The notes: generated by a model not told the origin, from the sequence alone. Positions 1 to 9,082 are shown, counted from the first letter of the stretch. The stretch is 52,058 bases of DNA from an uncultured Collinsella sp. (GCA_902496455.1 CABVAY010000012.1:1-52058); one strand, 5' to 3'. Translations and numbers: made by a program.

Positions 1-64
1 ATTTTAGCTATCCCTGCCACTAATCGGCCAAACCTTTCGCTTTACCTGCAAGGGTAGCTAAAAT
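1..64. repeat. Imperfect inverted repeat downstream of the helicase gene
   Basis: Positions 1-17 and 48-64 are inverted copies with 15 of 17 positions matching, around a 30-bp spacer. The element lies just beyond the stop codon of the minus-strand helicase gene, and a GTCCC motif follows at 72-76. It may act as a terminator for that operon, but there is no clear T-run. It could continue left of the window. Confidence 0.5.
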
Positions 65-105
65 AGCCCCGTCCCAAATTGACTGCTCATATAGTCAGCC
101 TCGTA

Positions 106-2550
106 TTATGCGTGGTCGCGCCAGCTGAGGACGCGCTGCTTCATGCCCTCGATGTCGAGCACGCCTTCGGCGAAGCCTTTGCGCACGAGCTCTTCTGGAA
201 CGAATTCGTCGTACCGATCAAAGTAAGGCACCTCGCCGGGATAGACGAGGTCGATGGGGTCGAAGTCTTTCTCGGCTTCGGCGGCGAGCACTTCAAAGAA
301 CGTCTCCTCGTCGGCCTTCATCTTAAACTGCATAAAGTACGGGCGTGACGGATCGAGCCCGCGAAGGCCAAGCTCCGCGGCGCATTTAATCTTGAGCATA
401 CGTTCGAGCGCCAGAAAGGCGTAGCTGCCCAACCAGGGGAAGAGCACCCAGGTGTCGCCACCCAGGTTAATGAGCGGTTTAGTTCCCGCACCCGAAATCT
501 CGGCGGTATGACGAGCCTGTGCAAGGCGTGCCCGCGCGTTGCCCATGAGGTACGGATATGCCGCGTGCTCGTTGAGCGCCTTGCGCATGCGCTCGAGTAC
601 ATGCGTGTTAATGTCGCCGGGGCAGTCGCCAAAGTATGCCGGCACACGACCTTTGACTTGCGTGGCAAAGACGGTGTGTCGCTTCCAGTCCACTTCCTCG
701 ACTATCCAGCAGTGCCCGGCTATGGCGATGCGCTCACCGGGCGGTGGCGGATTGACGATCGTGCCCAACTCGGCCGACTCGCTGCGAACGGTGAACTCCT
801 CGTTTTCCTGGAACACAGCGTAGAACTTAAAGTTGTTAATGATGCGCTCGCCCGCGAGACCCACGATGAGCCCATCGCCCTCGGTGACCTGGATATGGTC
901 GATCTTGATGAGGTGGCGCAGCAACACGCGATAGTCATCGGTCGAGACGCGGTGGAAATAACTAAGCGTGAGCACGCGTTGGGCAAGTTCGGCCGGCGTG
1001 AGCTCTCCGGTGCTGGCGAGCGTCGACATGGTCTGGTGATAGAGCAGACTGTAGGGGAGTCGATCGAGCTCGGGTGGCTCGACCCACTTTTCCTCGCGAT
1101 AGAGTTGTACGAGCGCGATGCCCTGGAGGAGCTTCCACGGAATGGTCTCGGGCATCATCGTGCGCGGCTCGGGTTCCTCCTCGCGCATGACAAACCACAT
1201 CTCGGGCGGAAGGTCGCGACGGCCTGTGCGCCCCATGCGCTGCAAAAAGGAGCTGACGGTAAACGGCGCGTCAATCTGGAACGCACGCTCCAGACGACCG
1301 ATATCAATGCCGAGCTCCAGCGTGGAGGTGGTGACGGTTGTCTGCGCCTGCTCCTCGTCGCGCATGAGCTCCTCGGCGGTCTCGCGTAGCGATGCCGAGA
1401 GGTTGCCATGATGGATAAGGAAGCGGTCTGGCTCGTGCCGGTTTTCACAGTAGCTGCGCAGCATGGAGCACGCGGCCTCTGCCTCCTCGCGCGAGTTGGC
1501 AAAGACCAGGCACTTGCGGCCGCGGGTATGTTCAAAGATGTAGCCCATGCTGGGGTCGGCGTTGTCGGGTGCGGTGTCGGTGGGGTTGAGCAGTGCCTGT
1601 TCGGTTGCCTGCGGGATGTCGACTTCGCCCTCGGGGGCTGAGGATGTGCGACGGTCTTTGGAAGCGGCCTTGCCCCGTGCCTGCTCGCGACGTTGGCGGC
1701 GTTCCTCCTGTGTGAGTTGTCCGCTGTGGCGCACGTCTTGGACACCGGACGGCAGTGCCGCGGGTGGTGTCGCCTCAATGCGCTCGCACGCGAGCACTTC
1801 GGCCTCTTGAGGACCCGCACTCTCGAATCCCCGCTGCTGCGCCTGGGGACCCGAGTTGTAGAAGTGCTCCATGGAGATACGCCACACGCGGCGCGGCTCC
1901 TCAAAGCGGGGGATGACGCAGTCGCGTCCTGTCCCCTGCGACAAGAAGGCGCCCGTGCGTTCCGGGTCCCCGATGGTGGCCGAAAGGCCAATGCGCCGGG
2001 GCCGCACGCCCGCCATGCGCGAAAGACGCTCGATAAGGCAGAGCGTCTGCCCGCCGCGGTCACCGCGCATGAGCGAGTGGACCTCGTCGATGACCACATA
2101 GCGCAGGTCGCAGAACATACGCGGGATTGCCATGTGCTTGTGGATCAGGAGTGCCTCGAGTGATTCGGGCGTAATCTGTAGGATACCGCTCGGCTTTTTG
2201 ATGAGCTTTGCCTTGTGCGACTGCGAGACATCGCCGTGCCAGTGCCAGACGGGGATATCGGCCTCTTCGCACAGATCGTTGAGGCGAACGAACTGGTCGT
2301 TGATGAGTGCCTTGAGGGGGCCAATATAGAGGGCGCCCACGCTCGCGGGCGGGTTCTCCCAAAACTCGGTCAGGATGGGAAAGAAGGCTGCCTCGGTTTT
2401 GCCAGATGCCGTGGATGCCGTCAGGAGCACATTGTCTTGCGTGTTGAAGATGGCATCTGCCGCCGCAACCTGGATGGAGCGCAGACTCTCCCAATCGTGG
2501 GAGTAGATGAAGTCTTGGATAAACGGAGCATATCGGTCAAAGGCGTTCAC
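106..2550 (-). CDS. sngC: Lhr/BrxHI-like DEAD/DEAH-box helicase, Shango SngC-like
   Basis: Superfamily 2 helicase of 814 residues. Walker A is the ASGKT stretch near residues 48-52, the DEAD-type box is DEVH at 155-158, motif III is SAT at 190-192, and motif VI is QRMGRTGRR at 437-445. A charged, low-complexity insert at about 240-335 separates the two RecA lobes. The GTG start at 2550 was chosen because a GAGGAGG ribosome site sits just upstream; the open frame runs 83 codons further, but that stretch is Arg-rich and overlaps the end of the previous gene. It is the last gene of a three-gene minus-strand operon after a TerB-type protein and a BrxD-like ATPase, which is the Shango composition as I recall it. 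BrxD and BrxHI also pair in type 2 BREX. The family call is strong; the defence role is inferred from gene order. Confidence 0.85.
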   Translation of the reverse strand: MNAFDRYAPFIQDFIYSHDWESLRSIQVAAADAIFNTQDNVLLTASTASGKTEAAFFPILTEFWENPPASVGALYIGPLKALINDQFVRLNDLCEEADIPVWHWHGDVSQSHKAKLIKKPSGILQITPESLEALLIHKHMAIPRMFCDLRYVVIDEVHSLMRGDRGGQTLCLIERLSRMAGVRPRRIGLSATIGDPERTGAFLSQGTGRDCVIPRFEEPRRVWRISMEHFYNSGPQAQQRGFESAGPQEAEVLACERIEATPPAALPSGVQDVRHSGQLTQEERRQRREQARGKAASKDRRTSSAPEGEVDIPQATEQALLNPTDTAPDNADPSMGYIFEHTRGRKCLVFANSREEAEAACSMLRSYCENRHEPDRFLIHHGNLSASLRETAEELMRDEEQAQTTVTTSTLELGIDIGRLERAFQIDAPFTVSSFLQRMGRTGRRDLPPEMWFVMREEEPEPRTMMPETIPWKLLQGIALVQLYREEKWVEPPELDRLPYSLLYHQTMSTLASTGELTPAELAQRVLTLSYFHRVSTDDYRVLLRHLIKIDHIQVTEGDGLIVGLAGERIINNFKFYAVFQENEEFTVRSESAELGTIVNPPPPGERIAIAGHCWIVEEVDWKRHTVFATQVKGRVPAYFGDCPGDINTHVLERMRKALNEHAAYPYLMGNARARLAQARHTAEISGAGTKPLINLGGDTWVLFPWLGSYAFLALERMLKIKCAAELGLRGLDPSRPYFMQFKMKADEETFFEVLAAEAEKDFDPIDLVYPGEVPYFDRYDEFVPEELVRKGFAEGVLDIEGMKQRVLSWRDHA

Positions 2551-2631
2551 GGGGCCTCCTCTCAAATACGAACCTCTTAACGCGGCGGCCAAGGGTTTGC
2601 TGCATTGCTGCCTCAGCGTTTGCCCAGATAA

Positions 2632-2668
2632 AACCTGCCAAAATAAACCTGTCCCTTTTTGGCAGGTT
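2632..2668 (-). terminator. Perfect 12-bp palindromic hairpin between the ATPase and helicase genes
   Basis: Arms at 2632-2643 and 2657-2668 are perfectly complementary around a 13-base loop containing GTCCC. On the minus strand the hairpin begins inside the stop codon of the ATPase gene and is followed by TTTTATC, so it could act as an intrinsic terminator or attenuator in front of the helicase gene. It may equally be a dispersed palindromic repeat. Confidence 0.55.
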
Positions 2669-3971
2669 AGATGGTGAATTCGGCGAAGTTGCGGTCGCCG
2701 TCTGCGGTGCCGGTGTCGCCTGTTGCGGCTGCCGGCGCCAGCGCGTCGCCGCCGACGCTTTGCAGCAGCTCGGCCACATTTGCATCGGGGTTCTGACACA
2801 GGATATCGAGCAGCTCGATAAAGTCACGAATGACCTCACGCGGCGTCAGGTGCGTATCGGCTCCCACGCGGCCGAACTCAATCTTGAGGAAGTCCACCAA
2901 GTCGTTCTCGGTAAGCGTGGGCGTCCAGCCAAAGTATCCGGCATGGATCTGCATGAGTTTTTCGATCAGCACCAGCAACTCCTCGTAGGTGAGTGGCTGG
3001 AGGCGGATGATGGGCGCGAGCATGTCCTTAAGGTCCTCGCGTGCAAAGCGGCCTTGAGCGAGTCGGCTGCGCAGGGCCTCGTAGGAGAACACGCCACGGC
3101 GGCGGTCTTCGATGGAGGTTGGCGTGCCGCCCATGATCATGCCCAGGTACTGCGCCTTGCCCTGGAGCGTGTCGTTGTACATGGTCAGGATCTTCTCGTA
3201 GTTGTATTGGCGTGTGATGGCGTTGGGAATCTTGTACAGATTCACGAGCTCGTCGATGAGCACCAGCATGCCCTTGTAGCCGCTGCAGACCAAAAAGCGC
3301 GCAATGAGCTTAACGTAGTCGTACCAGTCGTCATCGCTGATGATGGTCGAGGAGCCCAGCTCGGCGCGTGCCTCACTCTTGGTGCGGTACTCGCCGCGAA
3401 TCCATTTGGTCACGCGGCTCATAGCTTCTTCGTCGCCCTCGGATACGGCCGCGCGGTAGCGGCGGAGCATGCGGGCGAAGTCGAATCCGTGGACCATTTC
3501 CTCGAGTGGGGCCAGTTGGGCATTGACGGCAGACTCGTCGGCATCGGCACACGAGGCGACCCAGCGATCCAGGATAAGGTTGAGCGCACCGCCCTCGGGG
3601 CGCGTCTTGGTCGATATGTTGCGGATGAGCTCACGGTAGGTGGCAAGGCCCTGTCCCTGGCCGCCCTGCAGACGGCGCTCAGGGGATAGGTCGGCATCGG
3701 CCACGACGAATCCCTCGCCCATGGCGTGCGTGCGGATCGTCTGGAGCAAAAAGCTCTTGCCGGCGCCGTAGCGACCGACTAGGAAACGGAAGCTTGCGCC
3801 GCCATCGGCGATGAGACTCAGGTCGGTGAGCAGGGCGCGGATCTCGACCTCGCGTCCTACGGTGATATAGGGAAGGCCGATGCGCGGGACCACGCCGCCC
3901 TTGAGCGAGTTGAGAATGACGGCAGCGACGCGCTTGGGCACGCGGGGTGCTGCGGATGCGTTATCACTCAT
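2667..3971 (-). CDS. sngB: BrxD-like P-loop ATPase (DUF2791 family), Shango SngB-like
   Basis: A 434-residue ATPase. Walker A is GRYGAGKS at residues 66-73. The hydrophobic Walker B strand ending in LIDE lies at 235-241, followed by a MGGTPTS sensor-like loop. The N-terminal region before the P-loop and the overall length fit the BREX BrxD/DUF2791 family. The start ATG at 3971 overlaps the last 8 bases of the upstream TerB-type gene, so the two are probably translationally coupled; a GAGAGGA site lies upstream. Partners are the TerB-type protein before it and the helicase after it, together matching Shango. Its exact biochemical role cannot be read from sequence. Confidence 0.85.
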   Translation of the reverse strand: MSDNASAAPRVPKRVAAVILNSLKGGVVPRIGLPYITVGREVEIRALLTDLSLIADGGASFRFLVGRYGAGKSFLLQTIRTHAMGEGFVVADADLSPERRLQGGQGQGLATYRELIRNISTKTRPEGGALNLILDRWVASCADADESAVNAQLAPLEEMVHGFDFARMLRRYRAAVSEGDEEAMSRVTKWIRGEYRTKSEARAELGSSTIISDDDWYDYVKLIARFLVCSGYKGMLVLIDELVNLYKIPNAITRQYNYEKILTMYNDTLQGKAQYLGMIMGGTPTSIEDRRRGVFSYEALRSRLAQGRFAREDLKDMLAPIIRLQPLTYEELLVLIEKLMQIHAGYFGWTPTLTENDLVDFLKIEFGRVGADTHLTPREVIRDFIELLDILCQNPDANVAELLQSVGGDALAPAAATGDTGTADGDRNFAEFTI

Positions 3972-5724
3972 GGTCTAGGTATCCTCTCACGTCTGCTTCG
4001 TAGTCCTCGATAATGTGCGGTCCCGCTGCGTCAAATTCAATTACGGTGTCACCCACCAGGTCAAAGAGCGCCTCGTTGATGGTATCGACGAGCATGTCCT
4101 CGCTCTGCCCCGACCTCTCCACTGCCGATGCCGTCTGCGCTGCGTTTTGCTCGAGTAGTGCTCGAAGATAGGCGTCTGCGGCGGGATCGAGTGCGGTTGC
4201 GGTGCCAGCGGGTGCAGTCGATACGACCGCTGGCGTCGGTGCGAGCAGCGGCGCCACGACACCAAACTGTTCGGTGGATATGGTCGGCTCGTCGGCCTCG
4301 TCCTGCCGAATGGGTGCCGCGACCAGCTCGACAAACGCGTCTGCTGCGGGCTCGGCTTTCGGCTGCTCGGAACCCGCCGTATCGACCTCTGCGAGCACAT
4401 CATCCTCGCGCTCCTCATCAATCAAAAGCGCTTCACGCGTTTGCGCGGCGGCGCTCCGAATGTGCCCCAGCTGACTCAAATCGATATCGATCTTGACGGG
4501 CTGGTGCGCGGCGTCCCACGAAAGCCATGCTACGATCTCGTCATCGATGATCTTGGCCAGATATTTGGGGACCTTCTCCTCCTTCAGGGGATGGGTGGGG
4601 TCTAGGGCCAGGCGCAGGCGTTGGTCGCAGGCGCGCATCATCTCACCGAGCTTGCTGCTTTTTTGTCTGCTGCCGTGGATGCGTATGCATTCCCAAAAGC
4701 CATTTTGGCAGCGGTAGATGTGAATGGGGTCCAGGCGATATTCGCAGTCCTCGTGGCGCTCGGGCGCAAAGAACACGGCCGAGGCAAACATGGTGTAGGG
4801 CATGGCCGTCTCCTCCCCAAACAAGCTCGCTACGATGCCGGTCTTTCGGTGCGTGTCATAGTAGCGCGCCATACGGACATACACGGCGCATGCCACGTGG
4901 CGCAGGTCGCGATGGTGGGAACGGTCGAGCCGTGAGTTATTCAGGTTGTACGTGGAGAGGGCGTTTATAGCGGTCATGAGTCGCTCCTCGCCTGCCTCGT
5001 CGGGCGGAAGGGGGAGCGTGGGCTCGGAGGTTTTGCGACGCTTGGGGACTTGGGCCGACGGCGTCGGTGTAGGTGCAAGGTCTCGAGCCGCGCGGCGCAG
5101 CTCGATGAGGGCGTTGTCGAACATGACGGTTTTAGAGTCGCGAAGCAGCTTGGGGTCGAGTCCGTGGAACACGGCGTAGTCCTGCAGCCACACGCGTGCA
5201 AACCGGTCGATGCCGGGCTCGAAGGCGCGGTAGGCATCCCAAAAGGCCTTGATTTTGTTAAAACCATCGAGTGGGTCATCTACGCCAATGCCACAGATCA
5301 GCTCATAGAGATACAGGAAGGCAAAGGACGTAGACGTTTCCTCGACGGTTCCGCGGCGCACTTGTGCACGCCAGGTAAAATAGCCACGCAACTGCCGATC
5401 GCTCATGGCGTTATAGGTGGGAAAGTACGACTTGAACGTACCGTTGTAGGGGCAGTCGTCCTCAAAGTCGGCCATCAGCAGGCCTTGGCGGTAAAAGAGC
5501 TCCGCCTCCGATAGCCAACGCCCCGCGCCGCCTTTGGGATCATCTTGCCAGCGTGATATCTCGCGCATCTTGCGGTACTGGTCGGGGAGGAAGTTCTGCA
5601 TCTGACGACCGGTCTTGAGAATCGGCTCGTCAGCATAGATTTCGTTTGAGAAGCGGGCGGACTGATGGGTCCGGGCCTCGGCCATAATGCGCTCGATGAG
5701 CATCTTGACGTCCTGGTCGGCCAC
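3964..5724 (-). CDS. sngA: TerB-N/TerB-C domain protein, Shango SngA-like
   Basis: A 586-residue cytosolic protein without signal peptide or membrane segments. Residues about 25-200 have the TerB-N pattern, including the typical MSDRQLRGYFTWR stretch. A second conserved block at roughly 330-445 resembles TerB-C (KIDIDLSQLGHIRSAAAQT). An acidic, Ala/Glu-rich linker follows, then a short C-terminal segment. The start is a GTG at 5724 preceded by GGGAGAGGAG. It is the first gene of the three-gene operon. TerB-N/TerB-C proteins are known partners of DNA-processing ATPases and helicases in stress and defence loci. The defence assignment rests on the full three-gene order. Confidence 0.8.
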   Translation of the reverse strand: MADQDVKMLIERIMAEARTHQSARFSNEIYADEPILKTGRQMQNFLPDQYRKMREISRWQDDPKGGAGRWLSEAELFYRQGLLMADFEDDCPYNGTFKSYFPTYNAMSDRQLRGYFTWRAQVRRGTVEETSTSFAFLYLYELICGIGVDDPLDGFNKIKAFWDAYRAFEPGIDRFARVWLQDYAVFHGLDPKLLRDSKTVMFDNALIELRRAARDLAPTPTPSAQVPKRRKTSEPTLPLPPDEAGEERLMTAINALSTYNLNNSRLDRSHHRDLRHVACAVYVRMARYYDTHRKTGIVASLFGEETAMPYTMFASAVFFAPERHEDCEYRLDPIHIYRCQNGFWECIRIHGSRQKSSKLGEMMRACDQRLRLALDPTHPLKEEKVPKYLAKIIDDEIVAWLSWDAAHQPVKIDIDLSQLGHIRSAAAQTREALLIDEEREDDVLAEVDTAGSEQPKAEPAADAFVELVAAPIRQDEADEPTISTEQFGVVAPLLAPTPAVVSTAPAGTATALDPAADAYLRALLEQNAAQTASAVERSGQSEDMLVDTINEALFDLVGDTVIEFDAAGPHIIEDYEADVRGYLDHE

Positions 5725-5796
5725 CGCCCTCTCCTCTCCCTATATGGTGTCGGTGACCTCATATCATAGCACAGCATCAAACAGATGTTCGAGATA

Positions 5797-6759
5797 TCAT
5801 TCGCGGATAGATTTTTGGGACATGCCTAGAAATCTACTTTTAGGCAGGCAGTCTTTTGAGCGTTGGCGAAGGGTAGATTTGGGAGACGTGAGGCTAGAGC
5901 AACTTTGGAACATGTAGTTCGCGTGCGTGACCTTCGAGGCGTCCCAGCCTGTCAGATCAAGCGAGGTGAGTTCGAAACAACCATTGAACATCCTCTGCAT
6001 GTTCGTTGTCCTCGAGGTGTCCAGCTTGGCGAAATCGACCGTGGTGAGACCCCAGCAGCCGTTGAGCCAGGACTCCGTTGTCTTTGGCCGGATTCCCTCA
6101 TCGACTGCTGTGACGCTCTTGAGGCTGCTGGCGCCAGCAAAGAGCTTCTTCATGTCCTCGATGCCCGTGGTGACCCTGGTAACCGTGCGGCCGTCGAAGG
6201 TATCGCCAACGGAGAGGGCCTTGAACCTCTTGTAGAGGCCCGCAGTGTTATCCGAATACCACACGGCGAAGGCCTGCTTCTGCCCGAAGGAGAAGTCGAC
6301 CGTGCCGAGCGCGAACGCGCCTCTGGTCGTAGCCTTGAGCGCGTTTGCGTTGTTCTTGGCGTCGAGCTTGCCAACAGACCAGTCCACGGAGGCTGTCTTT
6401 CCCGGGGCGAGGGTTTCGTTGGTCTTGGACAGGGTTGTGGAGCCGTTCTTGTAGGAGAGCCACGCGGACTTGTTGCCGCCCGCCACCGAGGAGCTGGCGG
6501 ACAGGCTGATCGCCTCGTCGTTATTCTGGGACACGGAGACGTCGCCCAGGGAAACCTCCTCCGAGCCCACGTTCCCAATCTTCCATTCGCTCGGAGTGAT
6601 GACCGTGCCGTCGTGCTTTACGAAGCAGGGGACGGTCATAGGCACGGAGACGTTGATCTGAGCCTCGTTCGCGAATGCGAAGGAGGGCGCGGCGGTGAGC
6701 GCCACCGCGAGTGAAAGGGCGCCAAGGAGGGCGCCGAGGAGTCTACCTCTTGTCCCCAT
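5797..6759 (-). CDS. Truncated secreted BspA-like leucine-rich-repeat (DUF285) surface protein
   Basis: The start ATG at 6759 is preceded by GAGGGGG and gives a 320-residue product with a clear signal peptide (LLGALLGALSLAVALTAAPS, then AFANEA). A beta-rich region follows, then DUF285/BspA-type repeats in the last third: LDTSRTTNMQRMF, LTSLDLTGWDASKV and YMFQSCSSLTS. The repeat series breaks off and the last 20-25 residues are translated from an intergenic repeat (5808-5846), so no wall anchor is present. Intact members usually have many more repeats and a C-terminal anchor. I read this as a 3'-truncated gene; whether the product is still secreted and functional is unknown. The open frame continues upstream into an anchor remnant (see next entry). 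Confidence 0.7.
   Translation of the reverse strand: MGTRGRLLGALLGALSLAVALTAAPSFAFANEAQINVSVPMTVPCFVKHDGTVITPSEWKIGNVGSEEVSLGDVSVSQNNDEAISLSASSSVAGGNKSAWLSYKNGSTTLSKTNETLAPGKTASVDWSVGKLDAKNNANALKATTRGAFALGTVDFSFGQKQAFAVWYSDNTAGLYKRFKALSVGDTFDGRTVTRVTTGIEDMKKLFAGASSLKSVTAVDEGIRPKTTESWLNGCWGLTTVDFAKLDTSRTTNMQRMFNGCFELTSLDLTGWDASKVTHANYMFQSCSSLTSPKSTLRQRSKDCLPKSRFLGMSQKSIRE
5808..5846 (-). repeat. AGGCATGTCCCAAAAATCTA repeat with hairpin at the truncation point
   Basis: The minus strand of 5808-5827 reads AGGCATGTCCCAAAAATCTA. The same sequence with one difference occurs at 9445-9464 on the plus strand. The adjoining bases form a 9-bp hairpin (5823-5831 with 5838-5846, one mismatch). The open frame of the BspA-like gene ends inside it. 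Confidence 0.7.
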
Positions 6760-6867
6760 CGGTGTCCCCCTCTTCGTGCGTGAAGTTATGTCCAGTCCCA
6801 CCGCGCACGCGGCAGCACCGGCCATCAGGAACGGGACCCACACGGATGGGTCGCCTGTCTGTAATAC
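6760..6867 (-). pseudogene. Remnant of a cell-wall sorting signal (LQTGD, membrane segment, basic tail)
   Basis: Directly upstream of, and in frame with, the truncated BspA-like gene, the minus strand encodes LQTGD, then a hydrophobic segment (VWVPFLMAGAAACAVGL), then a basic end (SRTKR). This is the three-part layout of an LPXTG-type sortase signal. It has no stop codon and no gene body in front of it, so it looks like the 3' scar of a lost surface-protein gene fused to its neighbour. The stretch from 6868 to 7255 that follows holds no gene I can support; it contains only the presumed promoters of the two divergent surface genes. Confidence 0.55.
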
Positions 6868-7255
6868 GGTAAATAACTCAAGTGTTATTCCACTGTTTTC
6901 AAGGGAAGTACACCCATTACTGTATCCATTAACAAACGGTTGTTCGCAGATGTCCGATGTCAAATGCACTGAACGGGAAAGATTGGGCTTGGCCGCATCG
7001 GCTCCATTTCTGGGCCATGCGTCCATCGCTGACAGCGGATAATGGGCCGTTGGGCGATACGAACAGGGCGCTTGTTCCCGGTACCATCTATCATGATACA
7101 TATAATCGCAAAGCTATCGAAAACGGCGCCACCGCGACTGCCGTCGGACACATGCCGCAGCGACCTCGACATCAACCGTCGGTACTCATGGTTGCACCAA
7201 GGCGCGCCAAACGCCGGTTTCAATCCTTTGCGAGCCCCGGGACGAGAGGAACATC

Positions 7256-8989
7256 ATGAGCAAGATACGGAAACTGATAGGTCTTGCCTCAGCGCTCACC
7301 TTTGTCATGGCGATGCTGCCGGCGTTGGCATTTGCCGAGACAACGCAGTACAACCTGTTTGTCAACGGCGAACAATTCGCCAGCGACAACCTCACTATCG
7401 CATGCGGCGAGGGAACGGCGACGTACGACCCCGACGCGCAAACCCTTACGCTAAACAAAGCGTCTATCACAAACGTACTCGGCTATGGCGGTATCAATTC
7501 GGAACTGACGGGCGATTTGGATATCGTGCTTCAGGGTGAGAACCGTATTACCTTCGATGATAATATGGGCATTATGGCTACGGGGAATATCGAGTTCTCG
7601 GGGTCTGGCAGCCTTACTATCAATGTTGCGGGGGAGACGAGGGACGGCATAAGTGCTGCCGGCAGTGTTTCGGTACGTGGAACGACCCTTATCATTAATG
7701 CCCCGGGCGGCATTGGCATTGCCAGCGACGGTTCGGTTATTGTCGATAACGCGAAGCTCACGTCGCATGCGCTATATGCGGGCGTCGACGCTGTCAATCT
7801 CACTATCAAAAACAGCAGCGTGGTTGACATTTCGGCGACGGAAAACAACTGCAACGCCGCGTACATTAGCTCCCGCGGCGGCCCTACGGGCGGTAACCTG
7901 AGCATCTCGAATTCTAACGTCGTGGCGAAAAGCCTCTTCCCCGGTCTGTTCGCCGAAGGAAACCTGACGATTGACGGCGGCTCTGCCCAATCGACCTCTA
8001 CCGCCGATGCCGCTCTGTGGACAAGCGGCGATCTGACCATCAAGGGCGGCGCAAAGGTCACGCTCGCCGGCGTATATCCGGCTGGCTGTGCTGGCGATTT
8101 TACAGTCTGCGCGGCTGAGGTCGATGCCAAGAACACAAGCGTGGATAATATCCCCGCGCTCTCGGATAACCCCGTCATTTACGGTGATTTCGACCTGACG
8201 CATGCCGTCGCTGTCGATAGCGAAGGCACGGCCATCGATCTCATCGAGCACGATGGCGTCGAGCAGGCCAAGGGCTTCCTGCGCCTCTATAAGAACATCC
8301 ATTTCATCACGGGCGAGAAATCCGTCACCTATAGCTTCCCCTTCACGAAGGTCGTTAAGAATGGCGGCGACATCGCTCCGGGCAAGCAGGAATTTGAGCT
8401 TGAGATTTTCAACGTCGGCGTCGGCCAGATTGAGGATTACACCGACGTGACCGTGACGGCGACCGTCGCCACCAACGGAGCGGGGGAATACGAGGGGCTC
8501 CTCACCATTAAGGGTCCCAAGAGCCAGGTTCGCGACATCACCTGTGAGGGCTTCTGCGTGCGCGAGAAGAATACAGGTGTGGCAAACTGGACGTATTCCG
8601 ATGCTGTCTACCAGATTTTCTGCCATGAGTACACGATTGCGGATGGCGCCCGGTCGGCCACCCAGTCGAGTTACGAAATCTTCCCCGTCAAGCTGGTGGA
8701 AACCGATAACGGCGCATTCTACGAGAAGACTCAGGACACGCCCGTGACGAGCATGACGTTCGAGAACGTCTATACGGAAAATACGGCACCCGCCGAGGGC
8801 GATAAACCTGATCCTAACAAAAAGCCTGCTGACACCACGAAGCCTGCCGGAAAGAAAAAGACCACTGCGGGCAAGATTCCCAGCACGGGCGACAGCAACA
8901 CTTCGACTATGGAGTGTGCCGTGCTGCTGACAATCGCAGGCGCGCTGGTTGTTGGGCTTTCGATGAAGAGGCTGCGCTGCGGACGCTAG
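7256..8989 (+). CDS. Sortase-anchored secreted protein with beta-helix-like repeats
   Basis: A 577-residue precursor. It has an N-terminal signal peptide with cleavage likely after ALAFA. Residues about 30-300 form a repetitive Gly/Ser/Asn-rich region with short strand motifs (NLTI, DLTI, SLTI repeats) typical of right-handed beta-helix or carbohydrate-binding DUF4353-like surface proteins. A second domain spans about 330-510. A Pro/Lys-rich wall-spanning linker, an IPSTGD sorting motif near residue 543, a hydrophobic segment and a basic tail end the protein. The start is fixed by GAGAGGA just upstream. It lies opposite the truncated surface gene. A role in adhesion or glycan binding is inferred; no catalytic motif was recognised. 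Confidence 0.8.
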   Translation: MSKIRKLIGLASALTFVMAMLPALAFAETTQYNLFVNGEQFASDNLTIACGEGTATYDPDAQTLTLNKASITNVLGYGGINSELTGDLDIVLQGENRITFDDNMGIMATGNIEFSGSGSLTINVAGETRDGISAAGSVSVRGTTLIINAPGGIGIASDGSVIVDNAKLTSHALYAGVDAVNLTIKNSSVVDISATENNCNAAYISSRGGPTGGNLSISNSNVVAKSLFPGLFAEGNLTIDGGSAQSTSTADAALWTSGDLTIKGGAKVTLAGVYPAGCAGDFTVCAAEVDAKNTSVDNIPALSDNPVIYGDFDLTHAVAVDSEGTAIDLIEHDGVEQAKGFLRLYKNIHFITGEKSVTYSFPFTKVVKNGGDIAPGKQEFELEIFNVGVGQIEDYTDVTVTATVATNGAGEYEGLLTIKGPKSQVRDITCEGFCVREKNTGVANWTYSDAVYQIFCHEYTIADGARSATQSSYEIFPVKLVETDNGAFYEKTQDTPVTSMTFENVYTENTAPAEGDKPDPNKKPADTTKPAGKKKTTAGKIPSTGDSNTSTMECAVLLTIAGALVVGLSMKRLRCGR

Positions 8990-9045
8990 GGAAGGGCCTT
9001 TTAAAGGCTAGCCGCCCACTCTGTGCATGATTGCCTAGGGGCAAA

Positions 9046-9082
9046 GAGGCCCGCTCAACGTGTCTGACGTTGAGCGGGCCTC
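9046..9082 (+). terminator. Perfect 16-bp stem-loop after the anchored surface protein
   Basis: Arms at 9046-9061 and 9067-9082 are perfect complements around a 5-base loop. The stem is very GC-rich but no T-run follows, so efficient intrinsic termination is likely but not certain. Confidence 0.7.

Noticed and set aside
508..1389. Plus-strand open frame of 293 codons
   Set aside because: It is antisense to the helicase gene, with no ribosome site and no recognisable family; a shadow frame of GC-rich coding DNA.
2551..2799. N-terminal extension of 83 codons on the helicase gene
   Set aside because: It is Arg-rich, overlaps the end of the ATPase gene and the intergenic hairpin, and a good ribosome site precedes the GTG at 2550.
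9046..9082. Inverted terminal repeat of an insertion sequence
   Set aside because: The arms are adjacent (5-base loop) and no transposase frame is nearby, so a stem-loop terminator is the simpler reading.
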